Shown piece after piece: positions 48,901 to 56,506 of a DNA stretch of 64,000 nt. This DNA is from Candidatus Arthromitus sp. SFB-turkey (GTDB lineage: Bacteria > Bacillota > Clostridia > Clostridiales > Clostridiaceae). The translations under genes were made by a program, and so were the position numbers. The notes beneath the pieces were generated by a model, which did not search any database, was not told the DNA's origin, and saw only the letters and a program-made list of their open reading frames with translations. The stretch spans positions 56,217-120,216 of the forward strand of contig NZ_LXFF01000023.1 in assembly GCF_001655775.1 (NCBI RefSeq), read 5' to 3'. The stretch's first letter is position 1, and each line of letters opens with the position of its first letter.

Positions 48901-50468
48901 AAGATTTAGTTGGATATGCAAGTAATTTTAATGGTTTTATGTGGTGTGATTCTAGAAATAAATGTTCGGCTATAGTTGGAATTATAGATGATCCTAAATA
49001 TCAGGTTCAAAGATTTTTAGAGGTTGATTTTAAAAACTTAGGAAATTTATTTGTTTATGGTGCACCTGGAACAGGAAAAAGTACTTTAGTAAAAACTTTG
49101 GTTTATTCTCTTTGTTGCGAATATAAACCAAATTATCTAAATGTTTATATGGTTGATGTTAATACGAGAAATACAGATTATTTTAGTTATGCCCCTCATG
49201 TAAAAGATATTGCATATAGCAAAGATGAAGTTAATGGATTATTTAAAAAGATATTAGATGAATTTGAATTAAGAAAGAAAATTTTTGAGAATTTAGATAT
49301 TTCATCTGTTGAAAATTATAAAGTTAAAACAGGAGAACAGCTTCCATATGTAGTTTTAGTTATAGATAGCATTCAAGATATAGTTAATAATGTTTGGGAT
49401 TATAGTAATTTTATAAAAATGTTAGCTAGAGATGGAAAATCTTACGGTATATTTGTTTGTGTTGTTTCATGTGAGTATGGGGAAATTGAAATAAAGTTAT
49501 CAGAGTATTTTGATAATAAATTTGTGTTGAGATTAAATAATGAAGAGATTTATAGGAAGATTTTAGGAGAAGATTGTAGTATAAATTCTAAATTTAAAGG
49601 AAGAGGACTTGTACGTTATTCAGATGGAAAAGGAAGTAGAATTTTAGAATTTCAAGTAGCTATTCCTATGAATTGTGAAAATGATGTTGAACTTAATAAT
49701 AAACTTAAGTCTTTATTTATACAAATGAATGATATAAACAACAGAATTTATGACGTATCAGATATTAAAGAAGCACTTGATAATGAAACTATAAAAGATT
49801 TTGAAATAAATCATGATTATGAGATGATTGAAGAAAAATCTGAAAAAAGTTTTGATGATAACAGAAAAAATAATTTAGAAGAAACTAAGGAATTAACTTT
49901 ATCAGAAGTCATAAACGAATTTGATGTTATACCAAAAACTATTTCAATTATGCATAATGGGATAAGTAATAGTAAAGTGGTTATAGATAACATTTTTAAT
50001 ATTTTAAGTAAGAGTGGAGTTAAATGTTATTTCCTAGATAATTCTGATAATAAGATTAAAGAATTTAATCACAGTAAATTTTATTGGTATGCTTCTGATA
50101 AAAATAAAGTTAGAGAGTTTTTAATTTGGCTTCAAGAGGTTGTTAAAAATAGAATTGATAAGCAAGACTTTAATTTATCAAGTGAAGAAAAATTATGTGT
50201 GTTTATACCTGAGGTAGATATATTTTTAAAGCATCTTGATGATAATATGTTTGGAATTTTAAATAATATTTTAAACGTTGATAAAGAAATTGGAATTTAT
50301 TTTGTTACTTCTTTAAATAAGAAAAGCGGAATAGATAAAAGATTTTTAAAGATTTTAAATTTCTTGCTAAAAGATGGATTAACTATAGTTTTAAATCATG
50401 AACATGATTTAAATATGGGAACATTTGTAGTATATAAATCTGAAAAAATTTCAGTAACTATAGATTAA
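45969..50468 (+). CDS. essC: EssC/YukB-like FHA-FtsK ATPase of type VII secretion
   Basis: 1499 residues. Domains in order: an N-terminal beta-rich module (1-95), an FHA domain (about 105-195; IKIGKSEDNDIIY, CYINQVKF, FGDVIFLYG), two adjacent membrane helices (about 257-306), then FtsK/SpoIIIE-type ATPase modules. The first has Walker A GESGMGKTE near 700 and Walker B HLVIVIDDVSDL near 806. The second has GAPGTGKST near 1030 and YVVLVIDSIQDI near 1128. A third C-terminal module (from about 1290) has no P-loop. This is the layout of the membrane ATPase that drives WXG100 protein export. A Glu of the usual DE Walker B is Asp in module one. ATG behind AAGAGGGG; esaB follows. Confidence 0.85.
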   Translation: MKKIKIYLFCKDKLIEWEIDESQNKTVDFLLDRFSTLFIKDYVISFEYEDGFYKLKSTHDLVFMYKNQNVKSKSILDGDILVCNFPYESSKVVLLIQFEDQFNSVFYKFNVKGIDQIKIGKSEDNDIIYKNSNVLDYHIVLKFKENRVVETVSDAVGCYINQVKFVKSELKFGDVIFLYGFKCVYLGDYIAVNNPNENVYSELPIVKENKINSSLPKKFINFKKSIVDRDKFYDDLDEDKSITINPPNIDFNFNSRFLYFGVIPLVTVTFVLIVLGLFFKNVGSMVYLIYAGVIGILFTLIFYVVGVTSNKSKINQKVKDYNSYLNNKFKKLTLIREERVRALYQRYPKVIDCYKRVINFDKKLWERNSDDKDFLNLTIGQGNLYFENLYIKSDVVSNLPEDHELYKNYLKITSNFKTIKKAPITIPLREINKIAIVGDMSRLYDVVKNFLVQLISLHSYRDLKIGFLYSKQHESNMDYVKEIPHVYSEKKDFRYVASNNEELVDVIYDIKNIISEREAMLSEDENQEFRTGYVIFIFYDFSLVIDSFLKYIKKVSKKINVSFVLVTIDNKNVPSSFRYVLDIDEDSQTFYKIQDNGVKKLVIPHDYSDISNLIDMNKFVYSLSKIKMFDSSDDIKKFENKSIFDLYGISHIDDLNIREKWNKNKLSSMSDIPIAVKNNKEIFSINIHAKHNGPNGIILGESGMGKTEFIKSLILSYCINFHPNTLNFIILKSNHNLKLNPFINLPHVVDILDKESESEKNRLILLIKNEISKRQALFDSLKVNDINSYLNIYDNYSNTSIIPHLVIVIDDVSDLDIGFIKELTDLYASMSVVGIHVILSTNKVDLFVEGNEIDLSKFNFKVCFRFSSIKDMYNILEDNSISNPKSSGLFNVKFSDSQIFKNVEVAFSNAEHDIENSDENLDVVNNCGLIVKKVSRIQYFEDSITQQISIIDKIINLSNEMDLNISIFNSSLRYLCLQDLVGYASNFNGFMWCDSRNKCSAIVGIIDDPKYQVQRFLEVDFKNLGNLFVYGAPGTGKSTLVKTLVYSLCCEYKPNYLNVYMVDVNTRNTDYFSYAPHVKDIAYSKDEVNGLFKKILDEFELRKKIFENLDISSVENYKVKTGEQLPYVVLVIDSIQDIVNNVWDYSNFIKMLARDGKSYGIFVCVVSCEYGEIEIKLSEYFDNKFVLRLNNEEIYRKILGEDCSINSKFKGRGLVRYSDGKGSRILEFQVAIPMNCENDVELNNKLKSLFIQMNDINNRIYDVSDIKEALDNETIKDFEINHDYEMIEEKSEKSFDDNRKNNLEETKELTLSEVINEFDVIPKTISIMHNGISNSKVVIDNIFNILSKSGVKCYFLDNSDNKIKEFNHSKFYWYASDKNKVREFLIWLQEVVKNRIDKQDFNLSSEEKLCVFIPEVDIFLKHLDDNMFGILNNILNVDKEIGIYFVTSLNKKSGIDKRFLKILNFLLKDGLTIVLNHEHDLNMGTFVVYKSEKISVTID

Positions 50469-50489
50469 AGTTTGTTGGGAGTAATTGAT

Positions 50490-50735
50490 ATGGTATATAT
50501 ACAAGTTTGTATTCCAGAGAAAAATAGAATTTATGATTTTAAGATATCTACTCAACTTAACATTGCTACACTAAAAAGTTTGATATTAGAAGCAGTGTAT
50601 AATGTTAAATATGATAATGAGTTTATTAGAGAAAATTATTTATTTTTAAGTTTCAATGATAATAAAAAGTTGGAAGATGATTTAACTATAGACGATTATG
50701 CAATTCATAATGGTGAAAAATTTTTATTAATATGA
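50490..50735 (+). CDS. esaB: EsaB/YukD-like ubiquitin-fold protein
   Basis: 81 residues from ATG 50490 (GGGAG at eight bases; TTG 50472 is less likely). Pattern of a beta-grasp protein: VYIQVCIPEKNRIYDFKIS, helix NIATLKSLILEAV, LFLSFNDNKKLEDDLTIDDY and NGEKFLLI, as in YukD/EsaB, the small cytosolic component of firmicute type VII systems. Encoded 21 bases after the EssC-like gene and followed by a terminator, so the two form an operon. Confidence 0.82.
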   Translation: MVYIQVCIPEKNRIYDFKISTQLNIATLKSLILEAVYNVKYDNEFIRENYLFLSFNDNKKLEDDLTIDDYAIHNGEKFLLI

Positions 50736-50740
50736 CATAT

Positions 50741-50783
50741 AAAAAAGCATGCTATAATTTTAAAAGCATGCTTTTTATTTTTA
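50741..50783 (+). terminator. Terminator after esaB
   Basis: AAAAAGCATGC (50742-50752) pairs with GCATGCTTTTT (50766-50776), T-rich tail. Confidence 0.9.
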
Positions 50784-50825
50784 AATCATATTATTCAATA
50801 ATATATTTTATTTTTAGGAGGATTA

Positions 50826-52346
50826 ATGAGTAATAAAATAAAAAAATCAATTATAATTGGATTGGTTATGAGTTTTTTTAGTTTTATAGTTGTATTTGCT
50901 CAAACAAAATCTAATTTTAATGTGCAAATATTAAATACTCATGGTCAAAATGAAATGATTTATTTAATAAATGAAAATGGAGAATTGATAAAATTAAATA
51001 AAGGTATGGAAGATATTGTTCCTGACGATTTACCAGAACTTTTATCTCTCAGTATTAATGAAAATGATTTTATTGCACTTACTGAGGATAACAAAATAAT
51101 TTCTTCCATTGATTTCAGAATATCTGATGAAACAAAGGTTAGTAAAATTGATGGCAAGTTTCTTTTAACAATTGATGGAAGGGTTCTTTCAGAGAATCAA
51201 AAAACCTCAAAATTTCTTGAGAGTTTTAAAAATGTTAAGGATATAAAAGCTTTAAGTGATAAAGTAGTTTTGATATATGAACAAGATGATACAGTTTCAA
51301 TAGTTGGAGATGGAACTAATGGTATTAGTGTTATTAAAGGTTTGACTAATGTTATAGAAGCAGTTATATATCAAGATAATGTTTTGCTCATAATAAAAAA
51401 AGATGGTAGAGTTGTAGGATTAGGTGATGGATATGAAAAAATTTCTTCCAAAGTTGAATTAATCCTTAATGCTAAAAAATTTATAAAAGAAGATGAAAAT
51501 TTGTATGTTGTAACTTTTGATAATAAAGCAATACCAATATTTGAAAAAGATTTTAAAGCACCATCAGAGTATCTTTCTAATGTAGAAAACATTGTTATAG
51601 ATAGATTTTCATCAGGAGAAAGTGTTTTATATAAATCTTATTTCATAACTACAGATGGAAAATTGTTTTATCATATACAAAGTGATAATGAAATAAGTGA
51701 TTTTAATGAACAGAAAATAGAATATATGAATACTTTTGAAAATGTTAAAATGGTTTATGAATCTGGGTATTTAACAATAGTTCTTCATAGAGATGGATCA
51801 ATAACAATACCTTACAATATTCATCACGAATTAAATGGAGTTACAGGTGTAAAAGATGTTGTTTTAAAGAATCAAAGTTATGTTGTTTATTTTGAAGATG
51901 GGCAAGTAGTTACATCACTTGAAAATTTTATTTTGAATAAAAAGGAAAACTTTTTTCAAAATGAAGAAGATATGACTTTGTATAGTTATTTAAATGGAAT
52001 TTTCTTAAATATTCTTAACAAAGATTTTTCAGAAGAAGAATTTGAATTTTTAAAGTATTCTATAACAAATAGTAAAGAAGAATTTGAGAAATTTATACGT
52101 AGTATATGTTTGGATAGAAAATTTTTGATGTTTGATTATTCCTATGAGGAAATTATAAATAATTTATATAAATCAATTTTAAATACTGTTCCTAGTGAAG
52201 ATGAGTATAGACATATGAATGTTATGATTATTGATAAGATGGTAGAAGAGTCTAAAAATAAAGATGAGATTGTTAATGAAATTTTAAATTATATATTTGA
52301 AAATCCTATTTTTGAAGATATATTTAATAAAATTACTCAAATGTAA
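50826..52346 (+). CDS. Secreted propeller-like protein with DUF4214-like C-terminus
   Basis: 506 residues. Signal peptide at residues 8-26 (IIIGLVMSFFSFIVVFAQ). Residues about 30-370 form imperfect repeats of roughly 45-50 residues, each like LTNVIEAVIYQDNVLLII then KKDGRVVGLGDG, as in divergent RCC1-type beta propellers of clostridial surface proteins. Residues about 385-480 resemble two DUF4214 units (YLNGIFLNILNKDFSEEEF, then NNLYKSILNTVPSEDEY). No sortase signal or membrane anchor at the end, so released or bound non-covalently. ATG behind AGGAGG. Position after the EssC/EsaB unit is suggestive, but a Sec signal peptide argues against type VII export. Confidence 0.65.
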   Translation: MSNKIKKSIIIGLVMSFFSFIVVFAQTKSNFNVQILNTHGQNEMIYLINENGELIKLNKGMEDIVPDDLPELLSLSINENDFIALTEDNKIISSIDFRISDETKVSKIDGKFLLTIDGRVLSENQKTSKFLESFKNVKDIKALSDKVVLIYEQDDTVSIVGDGTNGISVIKGLTNVIEAVIYQDNVLLIIKKDGRVVGLGDGYEKISSKVELILNAKKFIKEDENLYVVTFDNKAIPIFEKDFKAPSEYLSNVENIVIDRFSSGESVLYKSYFITTDGKLFYHIQSDNEISDFNEQKIEYMNTFENVKMVYESGYLTIVLHRDGSITIPYNIHHELNGVTGVKDVVLKNQSYVVYFEDGQVVTSLENFILNKKENFFQNEEDMTLYSYLNGIFLNILNKDFSEEEFEFLKYSITNSKEEFEKFIRSICLDRKFLMFDYSYEEIINNLYKSILNTVPSEDEYRHMNVMIIDKMVEESKNKDEIVNEILNYIFENPIFEDIFNKITQM

Positions 52347-52430
52347 TTTACAGTGGTTGAACATGTTTTAAATGTTTTGTATAGTTATAACAAGATAAGA
52401 TTTCTGTGTAATAGTGGAGGGATTTTTATT

Positions 52431-53039
52431 ATGAATAGAATTATTACAATTGGGCGAGAATTTGGAAGTGGTGGACGAGAATTTGGAAAGCGTCTTGCTG
52501 AACATTTGCAAATAGCATATTATGATAAAGAAATTATCACAGAAATATCAAAGAAAACTAGATTGGCAGAAGAATATGTTCAGCAAGTAGTTGAAAATAG
52601 ACCTATAATATCTTTTCCTATTACAATAGGACATAGTTTTTATTCAATATTTAATCCTGTTTTGGAACATAGTAATAATGTTTATATGGAACAAAGTAAT
52701 ACTTTAGTTGAAATGGCTAAGAAGTCTGATTGTGTTATTATAGGACGTTGTGCAGATTATATTCTTCAAGATTACAATCCTTTTAAAGTATTTGTGTATT
52801 CAGAATTTGATTTTAAGGTTAAAAGGTGTATAGATAAAGCACCTGAAGGTGAAAATTTATCTGAAAAAGAATTAAAACAGAGGATTTTAGAGGTAGATAA
52901 AAATAGAGCTAAGTATTATCAATTTATTACTGGTAAAAAATGGGGAGATAGAAAGAATTACGATTTGTGTATAAATACTTCAAAATTATCAATAAAAGAT
53001 GTTGCTAAGGGAATTGCAAAAATGTTTCTTAAATCTTAA
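52431..53039 (+). CDS. Cytidylate-kinase-like family protein
   Basis: 202 residues. Opens with ITIGREFGSGGREFGKRLA, the P-loop of the cytidylate kinase-like family, then AYYDKEIITEIS, later CVIIGRCADYIL and FVYSEFDFKVKRCID. ATG 52431 behind TGGAGGG; the frame extends to a GTG at 52353 without a ribosome site. The family is common in clostridia beside regulators; the true substrate is not known. It is distinct from the essential Cmk by sequence. Confidence 0.85.
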   Translation: MNRIITIGREFGSGGREFGKRLAEHLQIAYYDKEIITEISKKTRLAEEYVQQVVENRPIISFPITIGHSFYSIFNPVLEHSNNVYMEQSNTLVEMAKKSDCVIIGRCADYILQDYNPFKVFVYSEFDFKVKRCIDKAPEGENLSEKELKQRILEVDKNRAKYYQFITGKKWGDRKNYDLCINTSKLSIKDVAKGIAKMFLKS

Positions 53040-53050
53040 ATAAAATAAGA

Positions 53051-53127
53051 GGGTTAGCTTAATAATAATTAAATTTACAATTGTGAGTTGTAATTTATAT
53101 TGTTATTTTAATAGCTAGCCTTTTTTT
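53051..53127 (+). terminator. Long-stem terminator
   Basis: GGTTAGCT (53052-53059) pairs with AGCTAGCC (53113-53120). The inner arms, rich in A and T, also pair down to TTACAA/TTGTAA. Seven T follow. Confidence 0.8.
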
Positions 53128-53177
53128 ATTTGAAAATTATATATTTACATTTTTTTATATTTTATATATAATAATAT

Positions 53178-53207
53178 TTGATGGTTCATGCAGATATTAG
53201 CTATACA
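53178..53207 (+). promoter_or_regulatory. Promoter of the beta-lactamase gene
   Basis: TTGATG (53178-53183), 18 bases, TATACA (53202-53207). No BlaI-type operator palindrome is visible around it, so expression may be constitutive. Confidence 0.6.
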
Positions 53208-53258
53208 TGGAGATAGTTGTGTTTAAAATGGTGAATAATAGGAGGAATTTATAGTTAT

Positions 53259-54152
53259 ATGATTAAAAAAAATTTTACTTTTAGTGTGGTTATCATATTT
53301 GTAAGTTTATTAATTGTAGGATGTAGCAAAAGTCAAAGTAGCAATTTGGATAATTATAAAGGAGATGTTACTGAATATAGTAGTGAATTTAAAAATCTTG
53401 AAGAAAGTTATGGTGCAATATTAGGAATTTATGCAGTAGACACAGGGACAGGTAATGTTGTTTCTTATAATGCTGATGAAAGATTTGCATATGCTTCTAC
53501 ATATAAGGCATTAGCAGCAGGTGCGATTTTAGAAAAATATTCAATTGAAGAACTTGAAAATATTGTACATTTTACAGAGCAAGATGTATTGTCCTATGCT
53601 CCAGTAGCTAAAGATAAGGTTAGTACGGGCATGACTATTAGAGAAATATGTGAGGCTGCTGTTAGACAAAGTGACAATACTGCTGGTAATTTGCAATTTG
53701 ATCTTATTGGTGGTCCAGAAGGATTTAAAAAATCTTTAGAAAAAATAGGAGATAATATTACAGAACCTTCTAGAAAAGAAACTGAATTGAATGAAGCTAC
53801 TCCAGGAGATATTAGAGATACTAGTACACCTAAACAATTAGCATTAGATTTAAAAGAATATGTAGTAGGTAATGTATTATCGGATGATAAAAAAGCTATA
53901 TTTATAGATTGGATGTCAAATAATGCAACAGGAAATGCATTAATTCGTGCAGGTGCACCTTCTGATTGGGTTGTAGCAGATAAAAGTGGTGCAGCTTCTT
54001 ATGGAACAAGGAACGATATAGCTGTTGTGACTCCTCCAGGAAAAGATCCTATATTTGTAGCAATACTTTCTAAGAAGCAAGGAAAAGATGATAAGTATGA
54101 TAATAAGTTAATTGAAGATGCGGCAAGAATAGTTTTTAAATATATTCAATAG
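53259..54152 (+). CDS. bla: Class A serine beta-lactamase (lipoprotein)
   Basis: Hydrolyses beta-lactams at the cell surface. 297 residues. Signal with lipobox LIVGC near residue 22. All class A motifs are present: STYK (Ser70 type) in YASTYKALAAG, SDN (130 loop) in VRQSDNTAGN, ExxLN (Glu166 loop) in KETELNEATPGD, and KSG (234) in VADKSGAASYGTRND. Nothing needed for activity is missing. GC content is clearly higher than in neighbouring genes (one 60-base line near 53950 is 45 percent), which suggests acquisition. The ribosome site GGAGG is 13 bases before the ATG, longer than usual. No blaI/blaR regulator is next to it. Confidence 0.95.
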   Translation: MIKKNFTFSVVIIFVSLLIVGCSKSQSSNLDNYKGDVTEYSSEFKNLEESYGAILGIYAVDTGTGNVVSYNADERFAYASTYKALAAGAILEKYSIEELENIVHFTEQDVLSYAPVAKDKVSTGMTIREICEAAVRQSDNTAGNLQFDLIGGPEGFKKSLEKIGDNITEPSRKETELNEATPGDIRDTSTPKQLALDLKEYVVGNVLSDDKKAIFIDWMSNNATGNALIRAGAPSDWVVADKSGAASYGTRNDIAVVTPPGKDPIFVAILSKKQGKDDKYDNKLIEDAARIVFKYIQ

Positions 54153-54197
54153 AGGAAATAATTTAACATTATATTTTGTTATGAATTATAGTTCAAT

Positions 54198-54238
54198 AAA
54201 TAAAAGAGTTGGTGAAAGTTTCACTAACTCTTTTATTT
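54198..54238. terminator. Bidirectional terminator between bla and the glycosidase
   Basis: 20-base inverted repeat with one mismatch (54198-54217 with 54219-54238), A and T runs at the ends; overlaps the stop of the minus-strand gene. Confidence 0.87.
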
Positions 54239-55756
54239 TATTTCAATAGTATAAGTTTTAATAATTTTGCCAATTTCAATTGTTATAGTTCCTTCGCATG
54301 GAATTTGAACTGGATAGAAAACTCCATTTATATCAAAAATTCCAACATCACTTGTTAATTTTAAATCGGGTAAGAGATAAATATCTATTGGATTTAAATT
54401 TGTATCGTAAGCAACAAAGTTTAATTTTTTATTTTCGTCTCTGTTTATTTGTGGTGAATCATGAAAATAAAATTCTTTAATGTCTGTTGTGTAAGGTAGA
54501 AGATTTGTAATCATAATTGAATTTGAAATAGATCTATCTTCGCGAGCTAAATTTATTTTTTTAAGTGCATGAATGCCTAATTCTCTAATCATCATAGAGG
54601 TTGACCCTCCACCATCAAGATTAATTGCTTTATAAGCGCCTTTTGACTTTAAAAAATTTCCAAGCTCAGGCAAAGACATTCCTTTAAATGAATCTTTTTT
54701 ATCTACTGTTAAAATTATTAGTGTATTTCTGTCTGTAAGAGCTAATGCGGTTCTGTGATTTTTTGAATATACAGAACTTGAATTCCATGTTTCAGAAAAA
54801 TAATTTTTATCTGGTATTTCGTTATCGTACAATATGAATTCATGTCCTGTTAATAGATGTTTGATTTGTGGTGTTGAATAATCACTAGATTTTTTGATTT
54901 CAAAGTTAATTTCAACATCCATATTATTAAATGCTTTTGAGAATAAACTTTTTTTATCGTTGTAGGCAACTATTGCAATTTCATCTTTGAAAATTTTGTA
55001 TGTATTTGCTGGATCATTTATAATATTTTTGATTTTTCCTTTGATTGTTTTTAAATTGTAAAATGATGAATCTAGATCCTCAGGTGTTATTAAAATTATT
55101 AAAGCATCTTCCTTTTCTTTTGGAAGGTATATTGTTGAATTTTCATTATTTTTATGATTAAAAATATTTATTGTATTTTCTATATAGTCATTTCTGTTTA
55201 TTGAATCTATGTTTACTTGTGTTTTGTATGAATTATTGTCTATGAGATTAATATTTCCGCTAAAATGGTAATGGTCAATATCTATACTATTATCTTCAAG
55301 TATTGCAAAACAAGGTCTTAAAATTTCCTCATCTTTTGTTAATGAAGTTGAAAAAAATTCTCCATTTATTAAGTTGTTGCATACAGGAATTCCACTTTCA
55401 AGATTAAAAAAATCCCCATTTATTGCACCAATTATGTTCTTTTTATTTTCTTGTTCTTTTAACACTTGATTATTTAAAGTCTCTTTGCCATTTGTTGTAT
55501 TTTTTGATTTATGGCACATTAAAGAATAGGTAGAATTTATTAAACCTAAATCCATTTCTATGTAATTGATATTTTGATGATTTGAATTTTTGTTCATAAA
55601 ATTATAGATTACTTCATTCACATGATTTACACCAATACCTATTTGAGTTGATGAGATTGTTTGTTTATGTTCTTTAAATGATTTTGAGCATATTGAAATT
55701 TTTTCAAATGAAATAATAAGAGCAGCCATTAAAAAAATTTTAATAAATAGATTAAT
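54233..55756 (-). CDS. Secreted NAGPA-type phosphodiester glycosidase, probably starting at ATT
   Basis: About 507 residues. The domain with ALALTDRNTLIILTVD, LPELGNFLKSKGAYKAINLDGGGSTSMM and REDRSISNSIMI is the NAGPA/exopolysaccharide phosphodiester glycosidase fold (DUF2233), known to release sugars from phosphodiester-linked glycans. The N-terminal 300 residues are beta-rich and unclear. Start: the first ATG (55729) has no ribosome site. An in-frame ATT at 55756-55754 has GAGGTG at seven bases and yields NLFIKIFLMAALIISFEKIS, a proper signal peptide. TGA closes the frame two codons further up, so no canonical start fits. Substrate may be wall teichoic acid or host glycan. Confidence 0.8.
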   Translation of the reverse strand: MNLFIKIFLMAALIISFEKISICSKSFKEHKQTISSTQIGIGVNHVNEVIYNFMNKNSNHQNINYIEMDLGLINSTYSLMCHKSKNTTNGKETLNNQVLKEQENKKNIIGAINGDFFNLESGIPVCNNLINGEFFSTSLTKDEEILRPCFAILEDNSIDIDHYHFSGNINLIDNNSYKTQVNIDSINRNDYIENTINIFNHKNNENSTIYLPKEKEDALIILITPEDLDSSFYNLKTIKGKIKNIINDPANTYKIFKDEIAIVAYNDKKSLFSKAFNNMDVEINFEIKKSSDYSTPQIKHLLTGHEFILYDNEIPDKNYFSETWNSSSVYSKNHRTALALTDRNTLIILTVDKKDSFKGMSLPELGNFLKSKGAYKAINLDGGGSTSMMIRELGIHALKKINLAREDRSISNSIMITNLLPYTTDIKEFYFHDSPQINRDENKKLNFVAYDTNLNPIDIYLLPDLKLTSDVGIFDINGVFYPVQIPCEGTITIEIGKIIKTYTIEIK

Positions 55757-55858
55757 ATTTCATCACCTCTTAGTTATTATTTTAGTGCTAAATTATTATT
55801 CGTAATCTAAATTTAAAAAATACTTAATATTTTAAAAGAGATTTATGGAGGAAAACTT

Positions 55859-56506
55859 ATGAATGTTATGATTGTTGATGACGAAGAAAAATTAGTTAAG
55901 ATATTAAAATTTTATTTTGAAAAAGAAGGATTTAATGTTTTTGAAGCTTTAAATGGAGAAGATGCTATAAAGAAATGTGATTCTAATAAAATCGATTTAG
56001 TAATTTTAGATTGGATGATACCAAAATTAAATGGAATTGAGGTTTGTAAATACATAAAAGAAAATATGAATACAAAAGTTTTGATGCTTACAGCTAGAAC
56101 TCAAACTGAAGATGAGTTAGAAGTACTTGGAATTGGTGCAGATGAATATGTTAAGAAGCCTTTTGATTTAAGAGTTTTAATAATGAGAGCTAAGAAATTA
56201 TTAAATATTGATAAAGATGTAACTTTTAGAGATATACGTATTAATTTTAATGATAAAAAAGTTTATAGAAACAATGAAATATTAAATTTGACAAAAATTG
56301 AATTTGATTTATTGAGTTGCTTTGTAAAAAATAAAGGAATTATTTTATCAAGAGATAAGATAATAAGTTTAGTTTGGGGAATCGATTATGAAGGAGACTA
56401 TAGAACAGTTGATACTCATATTAGGCGTTTAAGAGCTAAGATTGGAGAAAATAGTATAAAGACTTACAGAGGAATTGGATATAGTTTGGAGGTGGATTTA
56501 AATTAA
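55859..56506 (+). CDS. OmpR-family response regulator
   Basis: 215 residues. Receiver domain with acidic cluster VDDEEK, phospho-acceptor Asp in LVILDWMIPKLNG (residue about 53), Thr in MLTART and Lys in VKKPFD. C-terminal winged helix from about residue 125 (LTKIEFDLLSCFV..RTVDTHIRRLRAKI). ATG behind GGAGGAAAAC. Coupled to the kinase gene, whose start overlaps its stop. Confidence 0.95.
   Translation: MNVMIVDDEEKLVKILKFYFEKEGFNVFEALNGEDAIKKCDSNKIDLVILDWMIPKLNGIEVCKYIKENMNTKVLMLTARTQTEDELEVLGIGADEYVKKPFDLRVLIMRAKKLLNIDKDVTFRDIRINFNDKKVYRNNEILNLTKIEFDLLSCFVKNKGIILSRDKIISLVWGIDYEGDYRTVDTHIRRLRAKIGENSIKTYRGIGYSLEVDLN

Noticed and set aside
39481..52346. WXG100 (EsxA-like) substrate near the EssC gene
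   Set aside because: No frame of about 90-110 residues with a central WXG in this region; the small proteins present are VOC and EsaB types.
53128..53258. BlaI operator at the beta-lactamase promoter
   Set aside because: No TACA/TGTA-type BlaI dyad; the AT-rich repeats seen are not symmetrical over a useful length.
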